DNA of 37,028 nt, taken from assembly GCA_938005475.1 (NCBI GenBank), contig CALLNY010000057.1, forward strand, positions 1 through 37,028, written 5' to 3'. Origin of the DNA: an uncultured Bacteroidia bacterium. Its GTDB lineage: Bacteria > Bacteroidota > Bacteroidia > J057 > CALLMJ01. This document shows, piece by piece, positions 17,605 to 25,952 of this stretch. Below the pieces are notes generated by a model. The model saw only the letters and a list, made by a program, of their open reading frames with translations, was not told the DNA's origin and did not search any database. Position numbers and translations under genes: made by a program. Numbering within the stretch: position 1 is the stretch's first letter; every line of letters starts with the position of its first letter.

Positions 17605-17635
17605 TTGTTTTCATTCTGTTTTCATTGTAGTTTTG
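17605..17635 (+). promoter_or_regulatory. Promoter of nif3-like gene, abutting the start codon
   Basis: TTG at 17605-17607, a 20-nt spacer, TAGTTTTG at 17628-17635: a full match identical in -7 sequence and spacing to the der promoter. The -7 box ends one base before the ATG at 17637, so transcription should begin at or inside the start codons (ATGATG). Confidence 0.7.
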
Positions 17636-17636
17636 C

Positions 17637-18419
17637 ATGATGAATTTCAGGAATTTACATCTCTTATTTGAAGAGTGGGCTAACGAAAAGTTCGCTGAAA
17701 ATTACGACAATGTAGGATTAATCATCGGTGAATATGACACCCCTATAAGAGGAGTTTTAATCAATATTGATGTCACAGAATCGCTTATTGACGAAGCCGA
17801 GCAATTAGGTTGTAACTTAATTATCACTCATCATCCCATATGGTTTACAACTCGAAAAAAATTAAATGGTGAAGACTATGTCAGTAGAATTCTTTTAAAA
17901 GCCATTCGTAAAAATATAGGACTTTATGCTTTGCACACCAATTTAGATAACATACAAACTGGAGTAAATCATAAAATAGCTTCTCTCCTTGGTCTAAAAA
18001 GTTTATCTTTTATACGTAAACACCCCACCCTAGGAATAGGAAGCGGCCTAATGGGATTTTTAGAACAACCTATTCCGATTAAAGATTTCATGGACCTAAT
18101 CAAACAAAAATTTAAGGTTCCTTACATTCGTTATGCAAAGGCTCCCCATAAAAATATTGTCCAAAAAATAGGTGTTTGTGGCGGCTCCGGTAGTTTCCTA
18201 ATTCCTGATGCCCTTCAACATCAATTAGATGTGTTTATTACTGCTGATATTACCTACCATAAGTTCTTCGATAACGAAAATCAATTCTATCTCCTAGATA
18301 TTGGGCACTATGAATCAGAACAATACACTTCTGAAATTATTTTTGAGTTTGTAAAAAATATTGCTAATTTTGCAGTTTATTTATCAAACATCAGTACTAA
18401 TCCTGTACATTATTATTGA
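17637..18419 (+). CDS. Nif3-like dinuclear metal-centre protein (YbgI type)
   Basis: 260 residues. Conserved features are ENYDNVGLIIGE (~20-31), the metal-site stretch LIITHHPIWF (~61-70), YALHTNLDN (~97-105) and the C-terminal DIGHYESEQYTSE (~221-233). His and Glu/Asp residues in these motifs are the expected di-metal ligands. This is the short form (like E. coli YbgI, ~250 residues), without the inserted PII-like domain found in many longer Nif3 proteins. Biochemical function of the family is unsettled. Two adjacent ATG codons (17637, 17640) could start it. The zinc-ribbon coiled-coil protein gene follows at once, an arrangement I know from many bacteria. Confidence 0.92.
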   Translation: MMNFRNLHLLFEEWANEKFAENYDNVGLIIGEYDTPIRGVLINIDVTESLIDEAEQLGCNLIITHHPIWFTTRKKLNGEDYVSRILLKAIRKNIGLYALHTNLDNIQTGVNHKIASLLGLKSLSFIRKHPTLGIGSGLMGFLEQPIPIKDFMDLIKQKFKVPYIRYAKAPHKNIVQKIGVCGGSGSFLIPDALQHQLDVFITADITYHKFFDNENQFYLLDIGHYESEQYTSEIIFEFVKNIANFAVYLSNISTNPVHYY

Positions 18420-18421
18420 GT

Positions 18422-19201
18422 ATGGAACAAAGTATCAAAGAAAAATTAGAAGCATTAGTAGAGTTACAAGTAGTAGATAACTACTTAAACAAAATTATTC
18501 AATTACGCGGAAATCTACCTTTTGAAGTACAAGATTTAGAGGACATTATCCTTAGTTTGGATTTAAAAATTCAAGAAATTCAAACTAAAATGGATGCTAA
18601 TAAAAAAAACATATCGAGCTTAAAAATCGCCATAAAAGAGCAGGAAGACTTGCTCAAAAAATATGACGAGCAACAAATGCAAGTTAAAAATAACCGCGAA
18701 TTTGAAGCTATCACCAAAGAAATTGAACTCGCTAATCTAGAAATTCAAGCCTACAAAAGAAAAATTGCCATGGCTGAAAAACAAAACGCAGAATGGAAGG
18801 AGTTATTAGAAATTAACGAAGAAAAAAAAGCCTCCAAATTAGCTGATTTAGAAATCAAACAAAAAGAATTAGAAGAAATCAAAAGTAAAACAAATAAAGA
18901 AGAAAAAAATCTCAATGCAATTAAAGAAAAAATCGCGGCTAATGTAGATAAACGATTGTTAAGCTCCTACGAAAGAATCAAAAGAAATATGCGTAATGGA
19001 TTAGCCGTCGTTTCTGTTGAACGTGAAGCTTGCGGTGGTTGTTTTGCCGTTGTTCCCCCACAAAGAATCAATGAAATTAAACAATTCAAAAAAATTATCG
19101 TTTGTGAAAATTGTGGTAGAATCCTTGTTGACCAAGAATTGATTGATAATGCCAAACGAAAATTAAATTTAACAGACATCACTGAACAATTATACTCCTA
19201 A
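18422..19201 (+). CDS. Coiled-coil protein with C-terminal C4 zinc ribbon (COG1579 type)
   Basis: About 259 residues. A long Lys/Glu/Gln-rich coiled coil (~30-180) is followed by a four-cysteine zinc ribbon: ACGGCFAVVPPQRINEIK and then CENCGRIL. Proteins of this type are predicted nucleic-acid- or ribosome-associated; the precise role is not known to me with certainty. ATG at 18422 is preferred over the TTG at 18416 that would overlap the nif3 stop: it is a better codon, 2 nt after that stop, and gives the typical start MEQSIKEKLEALVELQ. A strong terminator follows. Confidence 0.9.
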   Translation: MEQSIKEKLEALVELQVVDNYLNKIIQLRGNLPFEVQDLEDIILSLDLKIQEIQTKMDANKKNISSLKIAIKEQEDLLKKYDEQQMQVKNNREFEAITKEIELANLEIQAYKRKIAMAEKQNAEWKELLEINEEKKASKLADLEIKQKELEEIKSKTNKEEKNLNAIKEKIAANVDKRLLSSYERIKRNMRNGLAVVSVEREACGGCFAVVPPQRINEIKQFKKIIVCENCGRILVDQELIDNAKRKLNLTDITEQLYS

Positions 19202-19226
19202 AACATCAGTTTCGCTAAACCCTCTA

Positions 19227-19247
19227 ACCGCCATTAGGCGGTTTTTT
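19227..19247 (+). terminator. Rho-independent terminator after the nif3-like/zinc-ribbon operon
   Basis: Perfect stem ACCGCC (19227-19232) and GGCGGT (19237-19242), 4-nt loop, then a run of T (19242-19247). It lies 25 bp past the zinc-ribbon stop. Confidence 0.93.
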
Positions 19248-19262
19248 CTTCTACTAATCTAA

Positions 19263-20696
19263 ATGAAACGCTTTTTCTTTTTTCTTTTTGTTATCCACTG
19301 TTCTTACGCTCAAAACTACTCGGAAATTGAACATTCTATCCTAAACTTTCATTTCCATAAAACAGACTCCTTAATCAAAAACTTACCACAATCTAATCAC
19401 ACTTATTACTATGACCATCACAAACTTTTTTATCAACAATTTTTTTATGAAAATAACATAGAGTATTTTCTCGTTCAATCCGATAAAATTTTAGACCAAT
19501 TACAAAATAGTAAATATTCCGAACACTGGAAGAATGCTTTTTTAGGGGAAATCTACTTAGAAAGAACCCTCATCTTATTTCTTCAGAAATCTTATTGGTC
19601 AGCTTACAAGAACTTTCGAGAAGCTTTTAAATATAACCAAAAAAATAAAAATATACACAATCTCATTTTCCCGAAAAGATTAAATGCAATCATGGAAATC
19701 TTACTCGGTTCTATCCCCTCTAAATATAAATGGCTAACCGACTTACTCGGCTATACAGGAGATCTACAAAAAGGTATACAACTCTTTCATAAAATTTTGG
19801 ATAAAACAGAAATCCAAAAAGATGAAAATCAAGTACTTCTTTTTTATTTGTCAAAACATCTTTTCAATGACGCCCAAACCGCTTATCTTGCTATCGCTAA
19901 ATTACATCAAAAATATCCCCAAAGCCCATTCTTTAATTACTTATTCGGTATTCTCTTCCTCGATAAAAAAGAACTATCAATCGCTAAACAAAAATTACTT
20001 TATTGCTACCAAAAATCCATTACTAATTTTGATTATCCCATTTACCACCTAGCACATTGCTACTTATATGAACTCCAACTAGACTCTGCAAAATTTTTCT
20101 TTGAAAAATTCATAGAACAAAAAAAAGGAAATATCTTTAAAGCAGATGCAAATTACAAATTAGGAGTGATTTTGAGTATTCAAGATAAACCACAAGAAGC
20201 CCAGAAATATTTTTATCGCGCAACCCAATTTAGTGAATCTATCTCCGATAAAGATTTACATGCTATCAATATATCTAAAAATCACATTTTTAAACCTTTA
20301 ACCAAACAAGAACTATATCTTTATCAAGCAAGATGGTTGTTTGATGGCGGTTTCTACATCAAAGCTTTAACAATTTTAAACGCTATGCCTTACAATAATC
20401 CCCCAGAAATTCAAATAGAATTGCACTACCGAAAAGCTCGTATTTATCATGAACAAAAAAAATATCAACAAGCATTAGAATCGTATAAACAAGTTTTTGA
20501 AGTAAATACCACCCAAAACCTATGGATGAAACCTTACTCCGCTTATTTTATAGCCACGTTACATGAAGAAAAACTTGATTTTCAGCAAGCTAAATACTTC
20601 TTCAATAAAGCCCTTTCCTACAAAAACTATGATTTTCAAACAAGTTTAGAACAAAAAATTCATACACGTTTAGCTAAATTGAATTATTCTCGTTAA
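19263..20696 (+). CDS. Exported tetratricopeptide-repeat protein
   Basis: 477 residues. The signal peptide MKRFFFFLFVIHCSYAQ is followed by helical repeats. Recognisable TPR-like units include FYLSKHLFNDAQTAYLAIAK with the next helix QKYPQSPFF, ADANYKLGVILSIQDKPQEA with QKYFYRATQF, and, near the C-terminus, HYRKARIYHEQKKYQQALES with YKQVF and AKYFFNKALSYKN. Expected location is the periplasm or outer membrane. TPR proteins usually mediate protein-protein contacts; no enzymatic motif is present. It begins 16 bp after the terminator, with no clear TAnnTTTG box between, so how it is transcribed is unclear. The endonuclease gene follows after 18 nt. Confidence 0.82.
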   Translation: MKRFFFFLFVIHCSYAQNYSEIEHSILNFHFHKTDSLIKNLPQSNHTYYYDHHKLFYQQFFYENNIEYFLVQSDKILDQLQNSKYSEHWKNAFLGEIYLERTLILFLQKSYWSAYKNFREAFKYNQKNKNIHNLIFPKRLNAIMEILLGSIPSKYKWLTDLLGYTGDLQKGIQLFHKILDKTEIQKDENQVLLFYLSKHLFNDAQTAYLAIAKLHQKYPQSPFFNYLFGILFLDKKELSIAKQKLLYCYQKSITNFDYPIYHLAHCYLYELQLDSAKFFFEKFIEQKKGNIFKADANYKLGVILSIQDKPQEAQKYFYRATQFSESISDKDLHAINISKNHIFKPLTKQELYLYQARWLFDGGFYIKALTILNAMPYNNPPEIQIELHYRKARIYHEQKKYQQALESYKQVFEVNTTQNLWMKPYSAYFIATLHEEKLDFQQAKYFFNKALSYKNYDFQTSLEQKIHTRLAKLNYSR

Positions 20697-20714
20697 TTTT
20701 GAAAAAAATTTCCA

Positions 20715-22325
20715 ATGAAAACTATACTGAAACTTTGTATTCTAGGGTGGGGATTTAACTTTATCACCGCTCAAACGATTAGAGTAGAACCCTCTGCTAT
20801 TCTTTTCCCACCAACTTATGAAGTAAATATAGACAGCCAAATCGTTACCTTTTACAACGATGATTTATATCCCGTTGAAATTGAAAAAGTTGACATCTTC
20901 AACATTTATGATGAGTTCGTTTTCTTCCCAGATATGGTCAACTTTACCATCTATCCTTCTGATTCCCAAAAAGTAAAAATCTATTTTAAACCTAATCAAA
21001 ATATTTTTTATAACTCCGAAATCCTGTTTAAAACAAAATCACTCCATGATAACCTTGTTTATGGCACCATACGTTTAGATGTCCGAGGGCAAGGTAAATT
21101 TATCAATCCTTACTACAATTCCACTGAAAATTTAATTGAAGAAGATTTAAAAACCGCCCTAAAAAACCTTATCCATTTAGGTTTTGTCTCACAAGGATAT
21201 TCCCAAAGAATTTTAATGTTCTCTACTTTTGATAATTGGAAAGTAAACGGAAGAGGTTCTCCTAATGACAAAGTAGAATGTGTTTACACCGGTAGAACCA
21301 TAGAAAATTATCCTATGAACACAGATAGTTTAATCAATTCTCCTTGGAACTTTAATACTGAACATGTTTTTCCGCAGTCTTTTTTCAACCAAAGTGAACC
21401 CATGCGCTCTGATTTCTTTCATCTTTTCCCCACAGATGAGAATATTAACAACACTCGGGGAAACTTACCTTATGGCTGGGTATCTAACCCAACAGGTCAA
21501 AGCAATGGTTGTAAATGGAATAGCACCCATTTTGAACCTCGCGATGAATTTAAAGGTACTGCCGCAAGAGCTTTAATGTATTTCGTCCTAAAATACCAAG
21601 ACTATAATAACTTCTTTGCACCCCAAGAAAATGAGCTACGAGCCTGGCACTTTAATTTCCCACCTAATTCAATAGAAAAAAAACGTTGCAATGACATATA
21701 CGCCTATCAACAAAACCGTAACCCCTTCATTGATTACCCTCAACTCCTAAAAAGAATTACCAAAATCATTGGTTTCTCCTCCCAGCCCATTAGCTACCAA
21801 TGGTTCTGCGATACTCTAATTGATTTCGGATTAAGACCCTATGGGCAAGATTGGTACTACAACTTTGTTATCATAAACTCAGGTAATCAAAATTTATATT
21901 TCAATAATATACATATCAACCACCCCGATATCCAAATCCTTAAAGGACAAAATGATACAATTATTACACCTAATGAAGCCCTAACTATTCAACTCAAAAT
22001 CAATGCACAACAACCCGTACAAGCTCTACTATCTATTTACATTACGGAATTAGCTTTTGAATTAAAAATTCCTGTTATTTACCACTCCACTACAACGATT
22101 GCCAATAATCAACCTCTACTAAATCCTATTACAATTTATCCTAATCCCTGCAACAAACAATTTACAACTGAACCATCCGTTCAAAATATTCGTTGTTGGG
22201 ATGTTGTAGGCAAAGAATATCTTTTACAACCTATTAATGGAAAATGGTCTTGCGAAGACTGTAAATCAGGTATCTACTTCCTCCAAATCCATAATCATTA
22301 CCAAAAATTAATCATCTCGGAATGA
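20715..22325 (+). CDS. Secreted endonuclease I-family nuclease with T9SS type A sorting domain
   Basis: 536 residues. A signal peptide ends near FITAQ. Residues ~25-130 form an Ig-like (ASH/choice-of-anchor-type) domain. The catalytic domain, ~150-345, belongs to the EndA/NucM endonuclease I family. Its motif NTEHVFPQSFF carries the catalytic His, and RSDFFHLFPTDENINNTRGN supplies the Asn/Arg metal-site residues. The C-terminal ~70 residues are a type A T9SS sorting domain (ITIYPNPCNKQF, then SGIYFLQI). It should degrade DNA outside the cell for nutrients or against extracellular DNA. Its stop overlaps the pabB start by 4 nt (ATGA), so the two are translationally coupled. Confidence 0.92.
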   Translation: MKTILKLCILGWGFNFITAQTIRVEPSAILFPPTYEVNIDSQIVTFYNDDLYPVEIEKVDIFNIYDEFVFFPDMVNFTIYPSDSQKVKIYFKPNQNIFYNSEILFKTKSLHDNLVYGTIRLDVRGQGKFINPYYNSTENLIEEDLKTALKNLIHLGFVSQGYSQRILMFSTFDNWKVNGRGSPNDKVECVYTGRTIENYPMNTDSLINSPWNFNTEHVFPQSFFNQSEPMRSDFFHLFPTDENINNTRGNLPYGWVSNPTGQSNGCKWNSTHFEPRDEFKGTAARALMYFVLKYQDYNNFFAPQENELRAWHFNFPPNSIEKKRCNDIYAYQQNRNPFIDYPQLLKRITKIIGFSSQPISYQWFCDTLIDFGLRPYGQDWYYNFVIINSGNQNLYFNNIHINHPDIQILKGQNDTIITPNEALTIQLKINAQQPVQALLSIYITELAFELKIPVIYHSTTTIANNQPLLNPITIYPNPCNKQFTTEPSVQNIRCWDVVGKEYLLQPINGKWSCEDCKSGIYFLQIHNHYQKLIISE

Positions 22326-23581
22326 AATCTTTTTGTTTCAATTCTTTACTCAAAAGAAATCTCTTTTTAAATCAACAAATCTTAAAATTATCGCATTACC
22401 CTTATTTTTGTTTGCTTCAAACAGTAAATAGTTTAAATGAGTTATATCCTGATTATGAATATATTATAGGAGCAAGTAATTATCGTTCAGACTTAAAAAA
22501 AGAAGATTTTGATAAAAAGAAATGGTTATTAGGAGGATTTTCTTACAACTTAAAAGCACAACTAGAACCTCGTTGTAGCAATTATTTAAAAGTCAATATT
22601 CCTTTTCCTGATATTGCTATTTTTGAGCCTGAAATTGTCTACTACGTCAAGCATAATGAGCCCTTACTGGTTCATGTTGAAGGTAAAATCATTGATAACC
22701 AATGTAATAAGCAATACGTTGATTATTTGAGTTTTAAATCTATTGAAACCAAAGTTTCTTATGAGGAATATTCTTCACAACTTCAAACAATTTTTGAGCA
22801 TTTGAAACGTGGAGATATCTACGAAGTAAACTATGCTATTGAATATTTAATCAACGATTTGAATTTAAACCCTATTCATTACTACAATCTACTAACCCAA
22901 AATTCTCCCACCCCCCAAGCAGGAATATTAAAATGGGAAGATAAATGGCTTTTTTGTGCTTCCCAAGAGCGATTTCTAAAAAAAACTTCTCTTAAACTCA
23001 TCTCTCAACCCATTAAAGGCACTACCTCCCATAATTTATTCAACGAATACAAGACAGCCCAAAACCTGTTTTTATCTACCAAAAATCGTTCAGAAAATGT
23101 AATGATTGTAGATTTGGTGCGAAATGACATGAACCGCTGTTGCTATCCAGGAACTGTTCAAGTAGAACGGTTATACCAAATACAAACCTATCAGTACCTA
23201 CATCAAATGGTTTCTACAATAGTAGGGAAACCTCAAAAAGGATTATCCAACTATGAAATTATTAGTTCACTTTTTCCTGCGGGTTCTATGACAGGTTGCC
23301 CAAAAATTCGTGCTATGCAAATTATTGAAAGTATAGAAAGTTCAGGAAGGGGAATTTATGCAGGGTCTATCGGATATTTTCATAACGGAAATTTTGATTT
23401 CAATGTAGTCATAAGAAGTTTAGTATGGAACGAAAGCCTAAAATTAGGTTCTTTTCATACTGGTGGTGCTATCACGTTATATTCAGAGATCCCAAAAGAA
23501 TACGAAGAATGTCAGCTTAAAGCAAAAGCCATCATAAACTCTTTTAAGTATCCTAAACTTTACTCCCTTGTAAAACAATAA
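22322..23581 (+). CDS. pabB: Aminodeoxychorismate synthase component I
   Basis: 419 residues of the chorismate-utilising family, converting chorismate with ammonia to 4-amino-4-deoxychorismate for folate. The PIKGT motif at residues 230-234 carries the lysine typical of PabB; anthranilate synthase TrpE has Ala there, so PabB is preferred. Other family motifs are GDIYEVNYA (~164-172), [15 protein letters not shown], the [15 protein letters not shown] block, [10 protein letters not shown] and [10 protein letters not shown]. The glutaminase partner PabA is not in the window. It overlaps the nuclease gene by 4 nt. Confidence 0.93.
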   Translation: MKSFCFNSLLKRNLFLNQQILKLSHYPYFCLLQTVNSLNELYPDYEYIIGASNYRSDLKKEDFDKKKWLLGGFSYNLKAQLEPRCSNYLKVNIPFPDIAIFEPEIVYYVKHNEPLLVHVEGKIIDNQCNKQYVDYLSFKSIETKVSYEEYSSQLQTIFEHLKRGDIYEVNYAIEYLINDLNLNPIHYYNLLTQNSPTPQAGILKWEDKWLFCASQERFLKKTSLKLISQPIKGTTSHNLFNEYKTAQNLFLSTKNRSENVMIVDLVRNDMNRCCYPGTVQVERLYQIQTYQYLHQMVSTIVGKPQKGLSNYEIISSLFPAGSMTGCPKIRAMQIIESIESSGRGIYAGSIGYFHNGNFDFNVVIRSLVWNESLKLGSFHTGGAITLYSEIPKEYEECQLKAKAIINSFKYPKLYSLVKQ

Positions 23582-23637
23582 AAACAAATTCTTTCTTCTT
23601 ATACCTTGTTATCAAAAAAATTCTTTATTTTGCATTC

Positions 23638-23645
23638 TATATTTG
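23638..23645 (+). promoter_or_regulatory. Putative -7 box of accA
   Basis: TATATTTG is a full match to TAnnTTTG and ends 4 nt before the accA ATG, so a leaderless or 1-nt-leader transcript is predicted. No TTG is found at 20 nt. A second imperfect box, TTATTTTG at 23625-23632, would give a longer leader. Confidence 0.5.
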
Positions 23646-23649
23646 CGAC

Positions 23650-24600
23650 ATGGAACTTGAATTTGAAAAACCCATCTCTGAATTAGAAAAAAAACTATCC
23701 GAGATGGTTGCATTAGCGGAACAAAATAATATTGATATGAGTTCTGCTATTAAAGAACTAGAAAATAAAATTACGGAACTCAAAAAAAATATCTACGGAA
23801 ATTTGACAAACTGGCAAAAAGTTCTTCTCTCACGCCACCCCGATAGACCTTACACCCTAGATTACATACAAAACATTTTTACCGATTTTTATGAACTGCA
23901 TGGTGACAGATTATATGGAGATGACAAAGCCATTGTAGGAGGATTAGCTAAATTAGAGGGGCAGAGTGTAATGGTCATAGGGCAACAAAAAGGAAGAGAT
24001 ACTAAAAGTAGACAGTATCGCAATTTTGGAATGGCTAATCCAGAAGGTTATCGTAAAGCTTTACGTTTGATGCGTTTAGCCGAGAAATTTCATAAGCCTA
24101 TTATCACTTTCATTGATACTCCTGGTGCGTATCCTGGCTTACATGCTGAGGAACTGGGGCAAGGTGAAGCTATTGCTATGAACATACGTGAAATGTTTCG
24201 TATTAGAGTACCCATCATTTGTATTATTATCGGTGAAGGTGCATCCGGCGGTGCGTTAGGAATAGGAGTAGGTGATAAAGTATTCATGCTCGAAAATACT
24301 TGGTATTCTGTAATCTCTCCTGAATCTTGTTCCTCTATTCTGTGGCATAACTGGGAACATAAAGAAGAAGCCGCTGAAGCTTTAAAATTAACAGCCGCAG
24401 ATAACCTTCGCCTCAAAATTATTGATGGCATCATCCCAGAACCCCTTGGTGGTGCTCATAAAAATCCCCAACAAGCTTATGATAACGTCAAAAAAACTCT
24501 TCTGGAAGAATTACCTAAACTACAAAATAAAAATATCTCTAAACTCATTAACGCAAGAATAGAAAAATTCTGTAAAATGGGAGTATTTATAGAGAGCTAA
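23650..24600 (+). CDS. accA: Acetyl-CoA carboxylase carboxyltransferase subunit alpha
   Basis: 316 residues, the standard length. AccA with AccD transfers the carboxyl group from biotin to acetyl-CoA, the first committed step of fatty acid synthesis. It has the N-terminal helix pair with ELEKKLSEM, then [65 protein letters not shown] and the oxyanion-hole Gly-rich [33 protein letters not shown] follows and precedes the C-terminal helices. The flippase gene begins 3 nt after its stop, so the two share a transcript. Confidence 0.98.
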   Translation: MELEFEKPISELEKKLSEMVALAEQNNIDMSSAIKELENKITELKKNIYGNLTNWQKVLLSRHPDRPYTLDYIQNIFTDFYELHGDRLYGDDKAIVGGLAKLEGQSVMVIGQQKGRDTKSRQYRNFGMANPEGYRKALRLMRLAEKFHKPIITFIDTPGAYPGLHAEELGQGEAIAMNIREMFRIRVPIICIIIGEGASGGALGIGVGDKVFMLENTWYSVISPESCSSILWHNWEHKEEAAEALKLTAADNLRLKIIDGIIPEPLGGAHKNPQQAYDNVKKTLLEELPKLQNKNISKLINARIEKFCKMGVFIES

Positions 24601-24603
24601 TTC

Positions 24604-25911
24604 ATGCCCCTAAAAAAATTTGCACTCCGCCTCTATATCAAACACTACAAAAATAATGCTTCCGTAAGAAACTTTTTTGCCTTACTCTCTCTGGATATTT
24701 TGGTGAAAGCTGGTATGGTTATCCTTATCCCGCTCTATACTCATCTTATGTCCCGTGAAGATTTTGGTACTTTTAACTATCTTTTTTTCTATATCTCTAC
24801 AGTTTCTCTTATTATCAATTGGGGGTTGTACGTCCCTCATACCAAACTCTTGAACCAATCTACGCAAAACCACCCAACCATCAACGGAACTATATTTTTG
24901 TTATTCTTTATTCCTAACCTGATTATCGGATTGATACTTCTCGCTTTTCGTATAGACTTATGGATTGCTAAAGCACTTTTTTACCAAAATCCTATTACCT
25001 TTGAAAAATACCGCTACGCCCTACAATTCGCTGTTTTTACTGCCGCTTTCAATTTTATGTTGAATAACTGGCTACTCGCTATCAAAAAAATTAAACTCAT
25101 ACAAAAAATACAAATTCTTCGCTTTTTAACCCATATCCCTGTCTTAATAGGATTATACCTCCATTGGTCAGAAGAAGCTGTTATTTTCCGCTTATGGTGT
25201 TTTTATGGTTTAGACTTTGCCATTACTTTGGTTGTCTTTTTTTCGCTTTCAAAGGATGTACATTGGAAATTAAATAAACAGCTACTACAACCTATTTACC
25301 AAATTGCTTTGCCCATCTTCTTAAATGCTTGTTTAGCAATTATATTAAATTTTTTGGATAAACTCTACTTAGAAAACTCCCCTTTTAGCTCTCAAATGCC
25401 ATCGTATGCCCTTGCAACGCAACTAGCCTCAATCATCCCTATTATTAGCATTTCCTTTTTGAATGTAATGCTTCCTGACTTTTTAAAAATTACAAACGTT
25501 GAACAAAATTACGCCCATACCCTTAGAACTGAAAAAAGACTTTTTGCTTTGCTCTTTGTTACTGGACTATTCATATGGACAGCCAGTTCCGTGGGACTGT
25601 TCTTTAATATTTTCCCAAGCTCCTACAAGGATATGGTATGGGTACTAGCAATCTTACTGATAGCTAGACTGTTAGAATCTCTATCTCAACTTTATGTCCG
25701 ATTTACTATCTTATTAGAGAAAACATGGATTACCCTCTTATTCTCTTTACTAGCCTCACCCATTAGTTTTACTTTCAGTTTTTATTTTGTTCCATTGTAT
25801 GGAATGTACGCCAGCATGATGGTCATTTTTATCAATGCCTTAATGTCCTACTTGTTTTTTAAGACCATTATTGCATGGCAAGCAAAAGCTATCGTAAAAA
25901 ATAGTTCTTAA
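24604..25911 (+). CDS. Polysaccharide/lipid-linked oligosaccharide flippase (Wzx-like, MOP superfamily)
   Basis: 435 residues with about 12-14 hydrophobic helices. The N-terminus (LDILVKAGMVILIPLYTHLM, followed by SREDFGTFNY) is the classic opening of Polysacc_synt/Wzx flippases, which move undecaprenyl-linked glycans across the inner membrane. The C-terminal half (VLAILLIARLLESLSQLYVR) fits the second bundle. It sits right behind accA rather than in a polysaccharide gene cluster, so the substrate cannot be guessed from context. An alternative within the same superfamily (a general oligosaccharide exporter) cannot be excluded. Confidence 0.88.
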   Translation: MPLKKFALRLYIKHYKNNASVRNFFALLSLDILVKAGMVILIPLYTHLMSREDFGTFNYLFFYISTVSLIINWGLYVPHTKLLNQSTQNHPTINGTIFLLFFIPNLIIGLILLAFRIDLWIAKALFYQNPITFEKYRYALQFAVFTAAFNFMLNNWLLAIKKIKLIQKIQILRFLTHIPVLIGLYLHWSEEAVIFRLWCFYGLDFAITLVVFFSLSKDVHWKLNKQLLQPIYQIALPIFLNACLAIILNFLDKLYLENSPFSSQMPSYALATQLASIIPIISISFLNVMLPDFLKITNVEQNYAHTLRTEKRLFALLFVTGLFIWTASSVGLFFNIFPSSYKDMVWVLAILLIARLLESLSQLYVRFTILLEKTWITLLFSLLASPISFTFSFYFVPLYGMYASMMVIFINALMSYLFFKTIIAWQAKAIVKNSS

Positions 25912-25952
25912 AATTTTCTATTCAAAATAAATTTTATAATTTTACAAAAAAA

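Noticed and set aside
22322-23581. Anthranilate synthase component I (trpE) for the chorismate enzyme
   Set aside because: The PIKGT motif with Lys is typical of PabB, TrpE has Ala in that position, and no tryptophan genes are adjacent.
24090-24434. 114-codon open frame antisense to accA
   Set aside because: Lies wholly within accA, which has all family motifs; no start signal or recognisable product.
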